Origin: Myxococcales bacterium
GTDB lineage: Bacteria; Myxococcota_A; Polyangia; Polyangiales; Polyangiaceae
DNA: 64,000 bases
Assembly: GCA_004193285.1 (NCBI GenBank)
Contig: SECP01000030.1
Span: 38,808 to 102,807, forward strand
Reading direction: 5' to 3'
Shown: in pieces, positions 48,110 to 56,670 of the stretch
Layout: the number at the start of each line of letters is the position of its first letter
Numbering within the stretch: position 1 is the stretch's first letter
The notes under the pieces: model-generated
What the model was told of the DNA's origin: nothing
Database searches by the model: none
What the model saw: only the letters and a program-made list of their open reading frames with translations
Made by a program: the position numbers and the translations under genes

Positions 48110-50661
48110 TCGAAGACGTCGCTTTCGGTAGCGCTCCGCCCGCTCGGCGGCGTGATCGGGTCCGAGAGCACGGAGAGGATTGGACCTGCACCGTGGAGCG
48201 AACGCTCGAACAAAGATGGCCGGTCCGGATCGGCAATGACGGCCGCAAAATCGTCCGCGCTGAGACCTCGGGCGAGCCTACTTGCGAACGTATTGGTCAG
48301 GAGCCGGACGTAATGCTCCGCGTCGTAGTCGCGCGAGTCCCGCGCCTCCGCGCCCGGCTCGCCGCCGTCGACTTCGTCCTCGAGCGCCTCTTGCCAAAGG
48401 CCCGCGCGGCCCAGCGTGCGTCGATACACGTAGACGCGCTCACCAGCGGCCCAGTGTTCGCGGCCGTTTTGCAGGAGCGCTTCGTAGGGCAGCTCCTGTC
48501 GGTCCCGTCGACTTTGGGCGTACTCCGCGGGAGTCTTGGTGAGGCGCACGCGCGCGCACACCTGGCGCGTCTCGAGCCTCTTTTCGCGGATCTGCCGCAC
48601 GCTCTCCACGTAGGTCCGGCGCACCCCGGCGACATCTCCGGCGAGGAGTCGGGAGACCGCTCGGCGCAAAAAGGCTTCGCCAAATGGCTCGGCACGACTG
48701 GATCGAAACGCCACGCCGCGGAGCGTGAGCTGCCCGGAATAGGACTCGAGGGCGTAGTTCTTCGGCTCGTGTGAGAGCATGGCGCGGTAGCGGCCGTCGA
48801 ACTGAAGGTCCACGAGTGGTGGAAGCAGCGCGGCCACCTCCGCCACGACGCGCTGCTCGTCTTCCGGGGTGGCGCCTTCCGGCATCGAGAAATAGACGCC
48901 GTCGGTGTCGGCCTCGAGCAGTTGCACCCCGCGCTGCGCGAGCTCGCGGCACATGAGCGACAGCAGCTCTCGCCCGCGCGCGGTAACCTCGTTCGCGGCG
49001 TGCACGTCCGCGAAGCGTGTGAGCGATACCGCGCCGAGGTAGCCGTAGGCGGAGTTGATGACGAGCTTGTAGGCCGCCGAGAGCGCCTCGAGCTGAAAGC
49101 GCGCGCCGAAGCCAGGCGCTTCCGCTTTCGCGCCCGCTTTGGCGCGCAGGCGCCGCTCCACGAGCTGGTCCACGATCGCCAAGAAGACTCCCAGCTCGTC
49201 ACGGCGCGGTCCAATCCGGTACTGCCGCATCAGCGAAGGATAGAGGCTCGCGACGTCCGCCTTGACGACGCGCTTGGCTACACCAGAGGCGAACAGGTGG
49301 AGCGCCGCTCCTTGATGAGGCGTGCCGTCGCCGGGCGCGTGCGGCGGCAGTGCGCGTCCTGCCCGCAGGTAAGCTCGCACCAGCAGCGGGTCCAGAACCC
49401 CCGTCGCCGCCCCCGCGTCGGCCAGGCGCTCGTAGCGGCGCGGCGCCATCTGGGCCAGCGAAAATGCGGCGCCGCCCAGCAAGCGCGCGACGCCCGCGGC
49501 TTCGTCCACGTCGTCCGTGGCGTAGCGGCGGACCAGGTCCGGCTCCTTCAACCACACTTCGTGCACGCGGCTACCCGGGAGGTACTGACGCTCCGGGCTG
49601 GCGAGCCCGAGGTGCCGCGCCACGACCTTCAACCCGTGCCCCGGCAAATCACGGGCGGAAAAATCGTGACGGCGCACCGCGTCCATCGAGTCGATGAGCT
49701 CGCGGCCCGGCAGCGTGTAGCGAGCACGGCGCAGCCGCTCGAGCCAGCGCGCCCCCGCTTGTCCAAGGCGCGCCCCCCGCGAAGCAGCCCGGAGCCCGAA
49801 GTCGACGTCGCGGCGCCGACCGAGGTGCAAACGTACTTTCAGTCGCTCGGCCCGGCGCATCAAAAACGGCCAATCGAAGCCGTGGAGGTTATGGTTCTCG
49901 ATCACGTCCGGATCGTATTTTGCGACGCAGCGCTCGAGCGCGAGGAGCAGCGCGCGCTCCGCATCGTCCGTGTCGCTCGGCGCCTCCAGCAGCTCGTGCT
50001 CGCCCCCGGGTCCGCGAATGGCGATCAGGAAGATGCGATCGATGTCCGGATCCAGCCCCGTCGTCTCCAAATCCAGCTGCAGGCGCGTGACGTCGTCGTA
50101 GCCGAGGCCGCGGAAGTAGCAGCGACCGGTCGCGACGAGGTATTGCTCCTCCGGCGGCAAAGCCAGCACCGCGTCGTTCCCGAGCTCGCGCAAGGCGTTG
50201 AGCGGTCGTCCTAGCCGCTCGGAGGCGCCGCGCAGCAACGTCTGCCGCAGCAAGCGAAGGTCCGGACCTCGCACGAGGTAGCGGAGGCCCACGTCCCCGC
50301 TCAGCTCCGCGTACGTGACCGCGCTCCACGGCGCGTGCTCGTGGTGCGGTATCAAGCGCGCCCCGAGCGACTGGAAATCGAGCAAAGACGAGCTCAGGAG
50401 CCAAGGCCGAAACGTCTGCTCCTCGCGCGAGACAGCGCCGCCCGGCTGACGGCGCCAAATCCAGGCCCGCCCATCGGGCTCCCCCCACACCGAGACGATG
50501 CCGGGCGTGTCGTCCCAGCCGTGCAGCCATTCGTCTTCGTTGCGAGCCAAGGGGCGCGCAAGGTAGCACCAGCGGACAGCCCGGCCATTTCCGCCTCCCG
50601 CAGAAAGCGCTAGGCTGCGCTCGATGGTGGTACTGGGAGTCGGGCTCGCGGTGGCGCTCAC
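48106..50661 (-). CDS. Family B DNA polymerase (Pol II type)
   Basis: An 851-residue polymerase with intact active sites. The 3'-5' exonuclease motifs are LDLETTGLD (about 197), ENHNLHGFDWPF (about 255) and YATDDVDEA (about 380). The polymerase motifs are A KADVASLYPSLM (D469), B YKLVINSAYGYLG (about 531) and C EADTDGVYF (D585, D587). It should copy DNA with proofreading, probably in damage-associated synthesis as for Pol II. The start is uncertain: GTG 50661 overlaps the divergent protease start by 38 bp, and TTG 50550 would remove the non-conserved first 37 residues. The downstream msrQ is overlapped by 4 bp. Confidence 0.9.
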   Translation of the reverse strand: MSATASPTPSTTIERSLALSAGGGNGRAVRWCYLARPLARNEDEWLHGWDDTPGIVSVWGEPDGRAWIWRRQPGGAVSREEQTFRPWLLSSSLLDFQSLGARLIPHHEHAPWSAVTYAELSGDVGLRYLVRGPDLRLLRQTLLRGASERLGRPLNALRELGNDAVLALPPEEQYLVATGRCYFRGLGYDDVTRLQLDLETTGLDPDIDRIFLIAIRGPGGEHELLEAPSDTDDAERALLLALERCVAKYDPDVIENHNLHGFDWPFLMRRAERLKVRLHLGRRRDVDFGLRAASRGARLGQAGARWLERLRRARYTLPGRELIDSMDAVRRHDFSARDLPGHGLKVVARHLGLASPERQYLPGSRVHEVWLKEPDLVRRYATDDVDEAAGVARLLGGAAFSLAQMAPRRYERLADAGAATGVLDPLLVRAYLRAGRALPPHAPGDGTPHQGAALHLFASGVAKRVVKADVASLYPSLMRQYRIGPRRDELGVFLAIVDQLVERRLRAKAGAKAEAPGFGARFQLEALSAAYKLVINSAYGYLGAVSLTRFADVHAANEVTARGRELLSLMCRELAQRGVQLLEADTDGVYFSMPEGATPEDEQRVVAEVAALLPPLVDLQFDGRYRAMLSHEPKNYALESYSGQLTLRGVAFRSSRAEPFGEAFLRRAVSRLLAGDVAGVRRTYVESVRQIREKRLETRQVCARVRLTKTPAEYAQSRRDRQELPYEALLQNGREHWAAGERVYVYRRTLGRAGLWQEALEDEVDGGEPGAEARDSRDYDAEHYVRLLTNTFASRLARGLSADDFAAVIADPDRPSLFERSLHGAGPILSVLSDPITPPSGRSATESDVFE
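50611..50616 (+). promoter_or_regulatory. TAnnnT -10-like element, 7 nt before ATG
   Basis: TAGGCT, then GCGCTCG, then ATG 50624. It lies within the possible 5' end of the divergent polymerase gene, which argues for a shorter polymerase. TTTCCG at 50588-50593 is a weak -35. Confidence 0.4.
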
Positions 50662-52138
50662 CGCCCTTGCGGCGCTGCTGGTGAGCGTCGTAGCGGCGTC
50701 CTTCGGCGCGGCGTGGTGGCTCGCCTTTGCTCTAGCCGCGGCACTTTGTTTGGCGCTGCCCGCGCTGCTCGAGCGGCGGTTGACGCGAGCCTACCGTCGG
50801 CTCCAGCCGGGAGCGAGCAGCATGCTGCTGCAAACGCTCGCGATCGTGAACGCGCTGTGGGCCGCGTCCTTGTTGCTACTCGCGCCGCAGCGCAGCCGCA
50901 CGGCGCTGGAGCAACGCGGCGGCGTCGTGCTCCCGATGCTCAGCCGGCAGCAGCTCGAGCGCGTCGCGGGGATGATTCCCGGCACCGCCGGTCCGATCGC
51001 CACCGCGCAGGCGAGCGACGCAGCTACGGCGAGCGCCGCGCCGAGCCCGGTGAGCGCGCCCGTCTCGTCGGCCGCGCCCGCGCCGATGCCGACCAGCTCC
51101 GCCATCCGGGCGGCGCCGGAGGCCGAGGCGGAAGCGGAAAGTCCAGCTGGCAAGGTGTATCGAGAGCGCGCCGGTAGCGTGGTCGTGCTGCACGCGCACA
51201 TCCCCGCGCCCAAAGACGGGATGATGGCCAAGCTGTACGACAAGCTGGGCGTCACCTACGGCGAAAGCCTGGGTAGCGGCTTCGTGGTGGACGCGGCGGG
51301 CCTCATCGTCACCAACCATCACGTGGTGGAGGGCGCGACTTCACTGCAGGTCGTGACGCAAGACGGCTCGCGCTACGAAGAGGTCACGCTGCTCCGGGAG
51401 GAGCCCAAGCACGATCTGGCGCTGCTCTCCGTTCCCGCGCAGGGGCTCGCGGTGACTCCCCTCTTCAAGGGCAAGGACGTCACGATCGGCGCTCGCGCCA
51501 TCGCCATCGGCAGCCCGCTCGGCTTCGAGTACACGTTGACCGAGGGCATCGTCAGCCAGCTGCGCAACATCGACGGCACGCGCTTCCTCCAGATGCAAAC
51601 CGCCATCGCTCCCGGCTCGAGCGGCGGCCCTCTGTTCGACGACCGCGGCGCGGTCATTGGGGTGAATACCGCCACCGGCGGCGCTGCCGGTCTGAGCCTC
51701 GCCGTTCACTTCAGCGAGGTGCAGAAGCTCCTCGCGGCGCCTCGAAAGCCGAGCCCGTACGAGCATTTCGTGGCCGGTCCACGCTTGGCTTCGCTCGAGA
51801 CGGAGGGCGCGGACCTTTCGCCAACCGAGCGCATGAACTTCCGAGACGGCGCGAGCCTGCTCGGACACATCGCGCTCAAGTGCGCCAAGCCGCTCATCGA
51901 CGACGCCCAGGTCACGGTCAAGCTCACCGGAATCACTGGCCGGCCGCACATCGAGACCAATCTGCCGGCGGACGCGCGCGACTGCATGACCCCGATGCTC
52001 TCGCTCATCGGTATGCAAGTCGCGTTCACCTTCGAGCAGTCGAGCCGGCCACCGAGCGCGCTCGTCCTCACGTTCGTAGAAATTCCCCGTGAGGGCGGCG
52101 CGACCGGCAGCCTCTCTTACCGCTTCGAGCGCGGTTGA
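50624..52138 (+). CDS. HtrA-like trypsin-family membrane protease
   Basis: A 504-residue protein. Two or three hydrophobic helices lie in residues 1-90 (VLGVGLAVALTALAALLVSV, AAWWLAFALAAALCLALPAL). A Ala/Pro/Ser linker (about 120-175) follows, then a trypsin-like protease domain (about 180-375). The catalytic triad is H233 (VTNHHVVEG), D264 (PKHDLALL) and S333 (GSSGGPL). No PDZ domain follows, unlike DegP. The C-terminal 130 residues form another domain of unknown role. It is likely a membrane-anchored quality-control protease facing the periplasm. Confidence 0.9.
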   Translation: MVVLGVGLAVALTALAALLVSVVAASFGAAWWLAFALAAALCLALPALLERRLTRAYRRLQPGASSMLLQTLAIVNALWAASLLLLAPQRSRTALEQRGGVVLPMLSRQQLERVAGMIPGTAGPIATAQASDAATASAAPSPVSAPVSSAAPAPMPTSSAIRAAPEAEAEAESPAGKVYRERAGSVVVLHAHIPAPKDGMMAKLYDKLGVTYGESLGSGFVVDAAGLIVTNHHVVEGATSLQVVTQDGSRYEEVTLLREEPKHDLALLSVPAQGLAVTPLFKGKDVTIGARAIAIGSPLGFEYTLTEGIVSQLRNIDGTRFLQMQTAIAPGSSGGPLFDDRGAVIGVNTATGGAAGLSLAVHFSEVQKLLAAPRKPSPYEHFVAGPRLASLETEGADLSPTERMNFRDGASLLGHIALKCAKPLIDDAQVTVKLTGITGRPHIETNLPADARDCMTPMLSLIGMQVAFTFEQSSRPPSALVLTFVEIPREGGATGSLSYRFERG

Positions 52139-52145
52139 CTCTGCT

Positions 52146-52997
52146 TCAGACGTCGATCACGACCTCCAGGTATTCGGCCGGAATGGCCAGGCTCTTGGTC
52201 TGCGACGCGGTCCGGAACTGCTCGGCAAGCTCGTGCAAATCCAGCCCCAGGCGCGCTTGCCGCTCGACGTCCAGCGCGCCGAAGGCCTTGAAGGTCGGGC
52301 CGTAGTAGGTCCGAAACACGTCGATCATGTGCTTGGCGGATTCGTAACGGAACACGAAGAATCTCCGATTGAAGGACAGCTTCTTCACGCTCGGAAACAG
52401 CTCGCGCAGCCGCTCCTCGTTGCCCCAGTACACGGGCGAGGCCACGCCTGGAGGCGGCGGCACGTGCTTGGAGACAGCGACCAGCATCCGGCCGATGAAG
52501 CCTTCCGGAGTCCAGCTCGCGAGCGCGATCTTTCCACCTGGCTTCGTCACCCGAACGAGCTCGCGGGCGGCCCGCGCTTGGTCCGGCGCGAACATGACCC
52601 CGAACGTCGACAGCGTCGCGTCGAACGACGCCGTCGGGAACGGAAGCTGCTCGGCGTCTCCCTCCACGAGCTCGATCGACAGCCGCTCGGCCGCGGCGCG
52701 CTCTTTGGCTCGCGCCAGGAGCTCCGGCACGTAGTCCAGGCCGACGACGTGACAGAAGCGGTGGGCGGCTGCGAGCGCCGCATTACCGTTGCCGCACGCG
52801 ACGTCCAGCACCTTCGAGCCGGCGTCGAGCTCGGCCGCTTCGCACAGCGTTTCGCCTACGATCTGCAAGGTATTGCCGATGATCGAAAAATCACCAGACG
52901 CCCACATTGCTTGCTGTCGCTGCTTGATGGCCCCGTAGTCCACACTCACGATGTTGAGCGAACGCGTGCTCACCGGGCTCTCGATATTCATGGTCAT
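52146..52997 (-). CDS. SAM-dependent methyltransferase
   Basis: A 283-residue class I methyltransferase. The SAM motif is VLDVACGNGNAALAAAHR, preceded by ELDAGS (about 75-95). Motif II is LSTFGVMFAPDQARAARELV and motif III LVRVTKPGGKIALASW. It methylates an unknown small molecule. AGGAG 8 nt before the ATG is a strong Shine-Dalgarno sequence. It is divergent from an AraC-type regulator, which may control it. Confidence 0.9.
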   Translation of the reverse strand: MTMNIESPVSTRSLNIVSVDYGAIKQRQQAMWASGDFSIIGNTLQIVGETLCEAAELDAGSKVLDVACGNGNAALAAAHRFCHVVGLDYVPELLARAKERAAAERLSIELVEGDAEQLPFPTASFDATLSTFGVMFAPDQARAARELVRVTKPGGKIALASWTPEGFIGRMLVAVSKHVPPPPGVASPVYWGNEERLRELFPSVKKLSFNRRFFVFRYESAKHMIDVFRTYYGPTFKAFGALDVERQARLGLDLHELAEQFRTASQTKSLAIPAEYLEVVIDV

Positions 52998-53077
52998 GTG
53001 TTAGCTCCTCTGCGACCCCAACCACCGGCCGCACTGCACTTGTAAGGTCCCGCGCCGGAACTGACAATTACCGCCGG

Positions 53078-53095
53078 TCGGTCAGGCATGACCGA
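53078..53095. promoter_or_regulatory. Inverted repeat in divergent region
   Basis: TCGGTCA (53078-53084), GGCA, TGACCGA (53089-53095) is a perfect 7-bp inverted repeat midway between the methyltransferase and AraC starts. It is a candidate operator. Confidence 0.4.
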
Positions 53096-53202
53096 GAGTC
53101 CGCGCTATTTCTAGCTGTTTTGCGCGCTCGCTAGGCGCGATCTGGCGCCGCCGCGGGTCTCGTCTTGCTGCGGCTACGAAGCCACCTTAGGGGTGAGTGG
53201 CC

Positions 53203-54186
53203 ATGCTGGACACGCTGTCAGAAGTTTTGCGGGCCGTTCGACTGACAGGTGCGGTGTACTTCGCGGTGGACGCGTCCGAGCCGTGGGTCGCGGAGGCGCC
53301 GCATGCGCGCGAAATAGGCCCCTTCATCATGCCGGGGGTCGAGCACGTCATCGAATACCACGTCGTGGTCAGCGGAACGTGCTGGGCCGGCGTCGTCAAC
53401 GAGCCTGCCATCAAGCTCACCGCCGGCGACATCATCGTCTTCCCGCAGGGGGACAGCCACATCATGTCCAGCGCGCCTGGCATGAGGGGCGAGCCTTCGC
53501 TGGAAGCCTTTCGGGCTTCGGCTCAAGGGCGGCTGCCGATCGCCATGCACATGAATGGCGGAGGGTCAGCGCGAGCACGCCTGCTGTGCGGTTTTTTGGG
53601 TTGCGACGCGCGTCCGTTCAATCCACTCCTCGCCACCTTGCCAAAGGTGATGCACCTGCGCATGCAAGAGGGGGACGACATCTTGCGGCGTCTTGTGGAG
53701 TTGGCCGTAGCGGAGTCCTCGGTGCCGCGCCCGGGCGGGGACTGCACGCTGTCTCGACTCAGCGAGCTCCTGTTCGTGGAGGTGGTGCGCCGCTACGTCG
53801 CCGAGCTACCACCGGAGGGGCTCGGCTGGTTCGCGGGGTTACGCGACGAGAACATCGGGCGGGCCTTGCAGAAGTTGCACGAGCGGCCGACACACGACTG
53901 GAGCCTGGAAGAGCTGGGCAAGGAGTGCGGGCTCTCTCGGTCGGTGCTGGCGGAGCGCTTTGCCGAGCTGGTAGGAATACCGCCCATCCAGTACCTCGCG
54001 CAGTGGCGGATTCAGCTCGCGGCGTCTTTGCTCCGCTCCGGCAAGAGCAGCCTGGCCGAGATCGCCGAGCGAGTCGGGTACGGCTCGGAGGCCGCGCTGA
54101 GCCGCGCTTTCAAGCGCCAGGTCGGCGTGGCCCCCGCGCACTATCGCCGGGATTCGGTCACAAGCACAGATACGAAGTCCCCGTGA
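53203..54186 (+). CDS. AraC-family transcriptional regulator
   Basis: A 327-residue regulator. An N-terminal cupin-type sensing domain (about 1-200, with IEYHVVVSGTCWAGVV, LTAGDIIVFPQGDSHIMSS) is followed by two C-terminal helix-turn-helix motifs (about 225-318: WSLEELGKECGLSRSVLAER and SLAEIAERVGYGSEAALSRA, FKRQVGVAPAHYRR). Members with this cupin often regulate an adjacent oxidoreductase or modifying gene; here the divergent methyltransferase is the candidate. ATG 53203 is used; GTG 53197 is an alternative. The 3' end overlaps the convergent lipoprotein gene by 29 bp. Confidence 0.9.
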   Translation: MLDTLSEVLRAVRLTGAVYFAVDASEPWVAEAPHAREIGPFIMPGVEHVIEYHVVVSGTCWAGVVNEPAIKLTAGDIIVFPQGDSHIMSSAPGMRGEPSLEAFRASAQGRLPIAMHMNGGGSARARLLCGFLGCDARPFNPLLATLPKVMHLRMQEGDDILRRLVELAVAESSVPRPGGDCTLSRLSELLFVEVVRRYVAELPPEGLGWFAGLRDENIGRALQKLHERPTHDWSLEELGKECGLSRSVLAERFAELVGIPPIQYLAQWRIQLAASLLRSGKSSLAEIAERVGYGSEAALSRAFKRQVGVAPAHYRRDSVTSTDTKSP

Positions 54187-56500
54187 CCTCGCTCGCATCG
54201 AGCACCCAGTTGCCGTTCGTGTCCGGGCCGTTCGACACCTTGAGCCCGCCAAGGACGCAGTTGCCCCCCAACGCCGGCTCGAGCACGGTCTTGATTAGAC
54301 TGTTGGCACCGTTGATACCGTTGGTGCCGTTGATACCGTTGGTGCCGTTCAGACCATTCAAGCCGTTCAGACCGTTGCAAACGTAGTCGGTCGTGACGAC
54401 CTCGCTCGCGTCCAGGGCGCCGTTCTTGTTGGCGTCCAGCCCCGTCTGCAGCTTCAGTCCGCCCGTCGTGCAGTTGGTGCCCGGGAGCTCCAGCGCGTGC
54501 TTCACGAGCGTGCTCAGCCCATTCGTTCCGTTGGTTCCATTGCTTCCGCTAGTTCCGTTTTGCCCATTGCAGACGTAGCTGGTCGAGGCCACCTCTGCGT
54601 CGTTGAGCACGCCGTTCTTGTTCGCGTCCAGGCCCGTCTCCAGCTTCAACCCACCGAGCAGGCAGTTTGCGCCATTGAGCTCCAAGCTGGTGCGCACCAA
54701 GCTGGCCAGGCCATTCAAGCCGCTGGCACCCTGAAGGCCATCGAGACCGTCCAGACCGTCTTGGCCGTGACACACGTAGTCCGTGGTGAGCACCTCCGCG
54801 TCGTTGAGCACGCCGTTTTTGTTGGAGTCCACGCCGCTCTCCAGCTTCAGGCCACCCAGCAGGCAGTGCGCGCCGCCGAGCTCCACGCTGGTGCGCACCA
54901 GGCTCGCCAAACCCGCCACGCCGTCCGCTCCGTTCAGACCGTTGATGCCGCTCGCACCGTTGAGGCCGTTCAGACCATTCTTTCCGTTGCAGACGTAGCT
55001 CGTAGCCAGCACCTCGGCGCTCTCCAGGGTGCCGTTGTCGTTCGTATCGACGCCGCTCTCCAGCTTCAGTCCGCCGATGAGGCAGTGGGCGCCGCCAAGC
55101 TCCACGCCGACCCGCACGAGGCTCGCGACGCCGTTCAACCCGTTGATGCCGTCGATGCCGTCGATGCCGTCGATGCCGTCGATGCCGTTCTTCCCGTGGC
55201 ACACGTAGTTCGTAGCCAGCACCTCGCTGTCGTTGAGCACGCCGTTCTTGTTGGAGTCCACACCGCTCTCGAGCTTCAAGCCACCGAGCGTGCAGTGAGC
55301 ACCCATGAGCTCGACGCCGGTGCGCACCAGGCTGACGAGCCCGTCCACCCCACTTAGCCCATTCAGCCCGTTGAGCCCGTTTTGGCCATTGCAAACGTAG
55401 TTGGTGGCGAGCACCTCCGCGTCGCTGAGGACGCCGTCCTTGCTCGTATCCAGGCCGGTCTCCAGCTTCAAGCCGCCCAGCGCGCAGTGCGCGCCAGCCA
55501 GCTCCACCTTCGTTCGAGCCAGCGTCGTCAGGCCATCGACGCCGTTCGTGCCGTTCGTGCCGTTCGTGCCGTTGCAGACGTAGGTCGTTTGATCGATCTC
55601 GCTGCTGGCCAGGACCTTGTCGTCGTTGTCGTCCACCCCGGTATCGACGCGCGTGCCGCCGGCGGCGCAGTGAGCGCCAGGTGGCTCTGGCTGCGTGGAC
55701 ACCAAGCTGAGGGCGCCACTGGCGCCGGCGCAGACGAAGCTGACGCTGTCTACCTCGCTAGGGTCCAGCACCGTGCTCTTGTTGTCGTCGATGCCCATCT
55801 CGATGCGAGTGCCGCCAGCGGCGCAGTGAGCTCCAGGCGGCTCGGCGACGGTGCGGACCAAGCTGCTCGAGCCGTCGGCTCCGCCATTCAAGCCTGCCGC
55901 TCCGTTGCACACGTAGTTGGTGGTCGTTACCTCGCCGTCTTCCAGTACGCCGCTTTCGTCGCCGTCGGTGCCAAACTGAATTCGAACACCGCCGTGCAAG
56001 CAGTTGAGCCCGGGCGATTCGAAGGCGGTACGAACGAGCGCGGTCAGGCCCTGCGCGCCCTCGGCGCCGTTCTGCCCATCGGCGCCGTTCTCTCCGTCCG
56101 CGCCGTTCTGCCCGTCGACGCCGTTCTGCCCGTCCGCCCCGTCCCCGCCGCTTTCGCCATTCGCGCCATCCACGCCGTTCGCGCCGTCCACGCCGTGTTT
56201 GCCCTCAGCGCCGTTTTGACCATCTTGGCCGACCCCGTTCCTACCGTCAGTGCCGGAGCAGACGTAGCTGTGGGAGGTCGTCTCGTCTTCGGCAAGCTCG
56301 CCGTCGCCGTCCCGGTCGTAGCCGATACGGATCTGCGTTCCCCCGTAGTCGCAGTTGTCGCCCATCGGCTCGACGAGCGTCAGGACGAGCACCGGATTTT
56401 CGATCGACGCGGGCGTCGCGTCTTGGGCGCCTCCTGAGCACGCGCTCAACCCGGCACACAACCCAATAGCCACGAGCGACGCGAGCATGGAGCTGCGCAT
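54158..56500 (-). CDS. Modular lipoprotein with EF-hand-like loops and collagen-like spacers
   Basis: A 780-residue lipoprotein with lipobox GLSAC (Cys 21). Eleven modules of about 50 residues repeat: a stretch like SLVRTxxE, then a Cys in GAHCxxGGLKLE, a 12-residue loop matching the EF-hand pattern (for example DANKNGVLNDAE), then a second Cys in YVCNG. Modules are joined by Gly-x-Asn or Gly-x-Asp triplets (NGLNGLNG), like bacterial collagen-like tracts; the longest lies at about 85-150. The two cysteines per module probably form a disulphide and the loop may bind Ca2+. This DUF7151-like repeat is typical of myxobacterial surface proteins. The role may be adhesive (inference). Confidence 0.85.
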   Translation of the reverse strand: MRSSMLASLVAIGLCAGLSACSGGAQDATPASIENPVLVLTLVEPMGDNCDYGGTQIRIGYDRDGDGELAEDETTSHSYVCSGTDGRNGVGQDGQNGAEGKHGVDGANGVDGANGESGGDGADGQNGVDGQNGADGENGADGQNGAEGAQGLTALVRTAFESPGLNCLHGGVRIQFGTDGDESGVLEDGEVTTTNYVCNGAAGLNGGADGSSSLVRTVAEPPGAHCAAGGTRIEMGIDDNKSTVLDPSEVDSVSFVCAGASGALSLVSTQPEPPGAHCAAGGTRVDTGVDDNDDKVLASSEIDQTTYVCNGTNGTNGTNGVDGLTTLARTKVELAGAHCALGGLKLETGLDTSKDGVLSDAEVLATNYVCNGQNGLNGLNGLSGVDGLVSLVRTGVELMGAHCTLGGLKLESGVDSNKNGVLNDSEVLATNYVCHGKNGIDGIDGIDGIDGINGLNGVASLVRVGVELGGAHCLIGGLKLESGVDTNDNGTLESAEVLATSYVCNGKNGLNGLNGASGINGLNGADGVAGLASLVRTSVELGGAHCLLGGLKLESGVDSNKNGVLNDAEVLTTDYVCHGQDGLDGLDGLQGASGLNGLASLVRTSLELNGANCLLGGLKLETGLDANKNGVLNDAEVASTSYVCNGQNGTSGSNGTNGTNGLSTLVKHALELPGTNCTTGGLKLQTGLDANKNGALDASEVVTTDYVCNGLNGLNGLNGTNGINGTNGINGANSLIKTVLEPALGGNCVLGGLKVSNGPDTNGNWVLDASEVTGTSYLCL

Positions 56501-56510
56501 GAGTGAATCC

Positions 56511-56524
56511 CTTTCGCGCGAAAG
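56511..56524. promoter_or_regulatory. 14-bp palindrome over the ribosome-binding site
   Basis: CTTTCGCGCGAAAG is perfectly self-complementary. On the minus strand it ends in the AAAGGG Shine-Dalgarno of the gene starting at 56500. It could be an operator or an mRNA hairpin masking ribosome binding. A -10-like TAAAGT lies upstream at 56570-56575. Confidence 0.45.
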
Positions 56525-56670
56525 CTCCCACGCTCCCGTGCCCCCCCGAAGACGGCTGACGCCGTGCCAACTTTAGCGACTAGACGTACGCTTCTTGGTC
56601 GCGAGCGTGTCTCGACGCGAGAATCAGGCGAAAGCGGCGAACAAGCGTGTGTCCGCGCCCCCGCTCTGGC

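Noticed and set aside
54497..55357. 286-codon plus-strand ORF opposite the modular lipoprotein
   Set aside because: Its repeats are the antisense image of the EF-hand/collagen modules on the other strand.
54300..55580. Regular short DNA repeats resembling a CRISPR array
   Set aside because: The repeats are 9-18 bp coding triplets (Gly-x-Asn) and larger module repeats in frame with a lipoprotein; there are no unique spacers and no cas genes.
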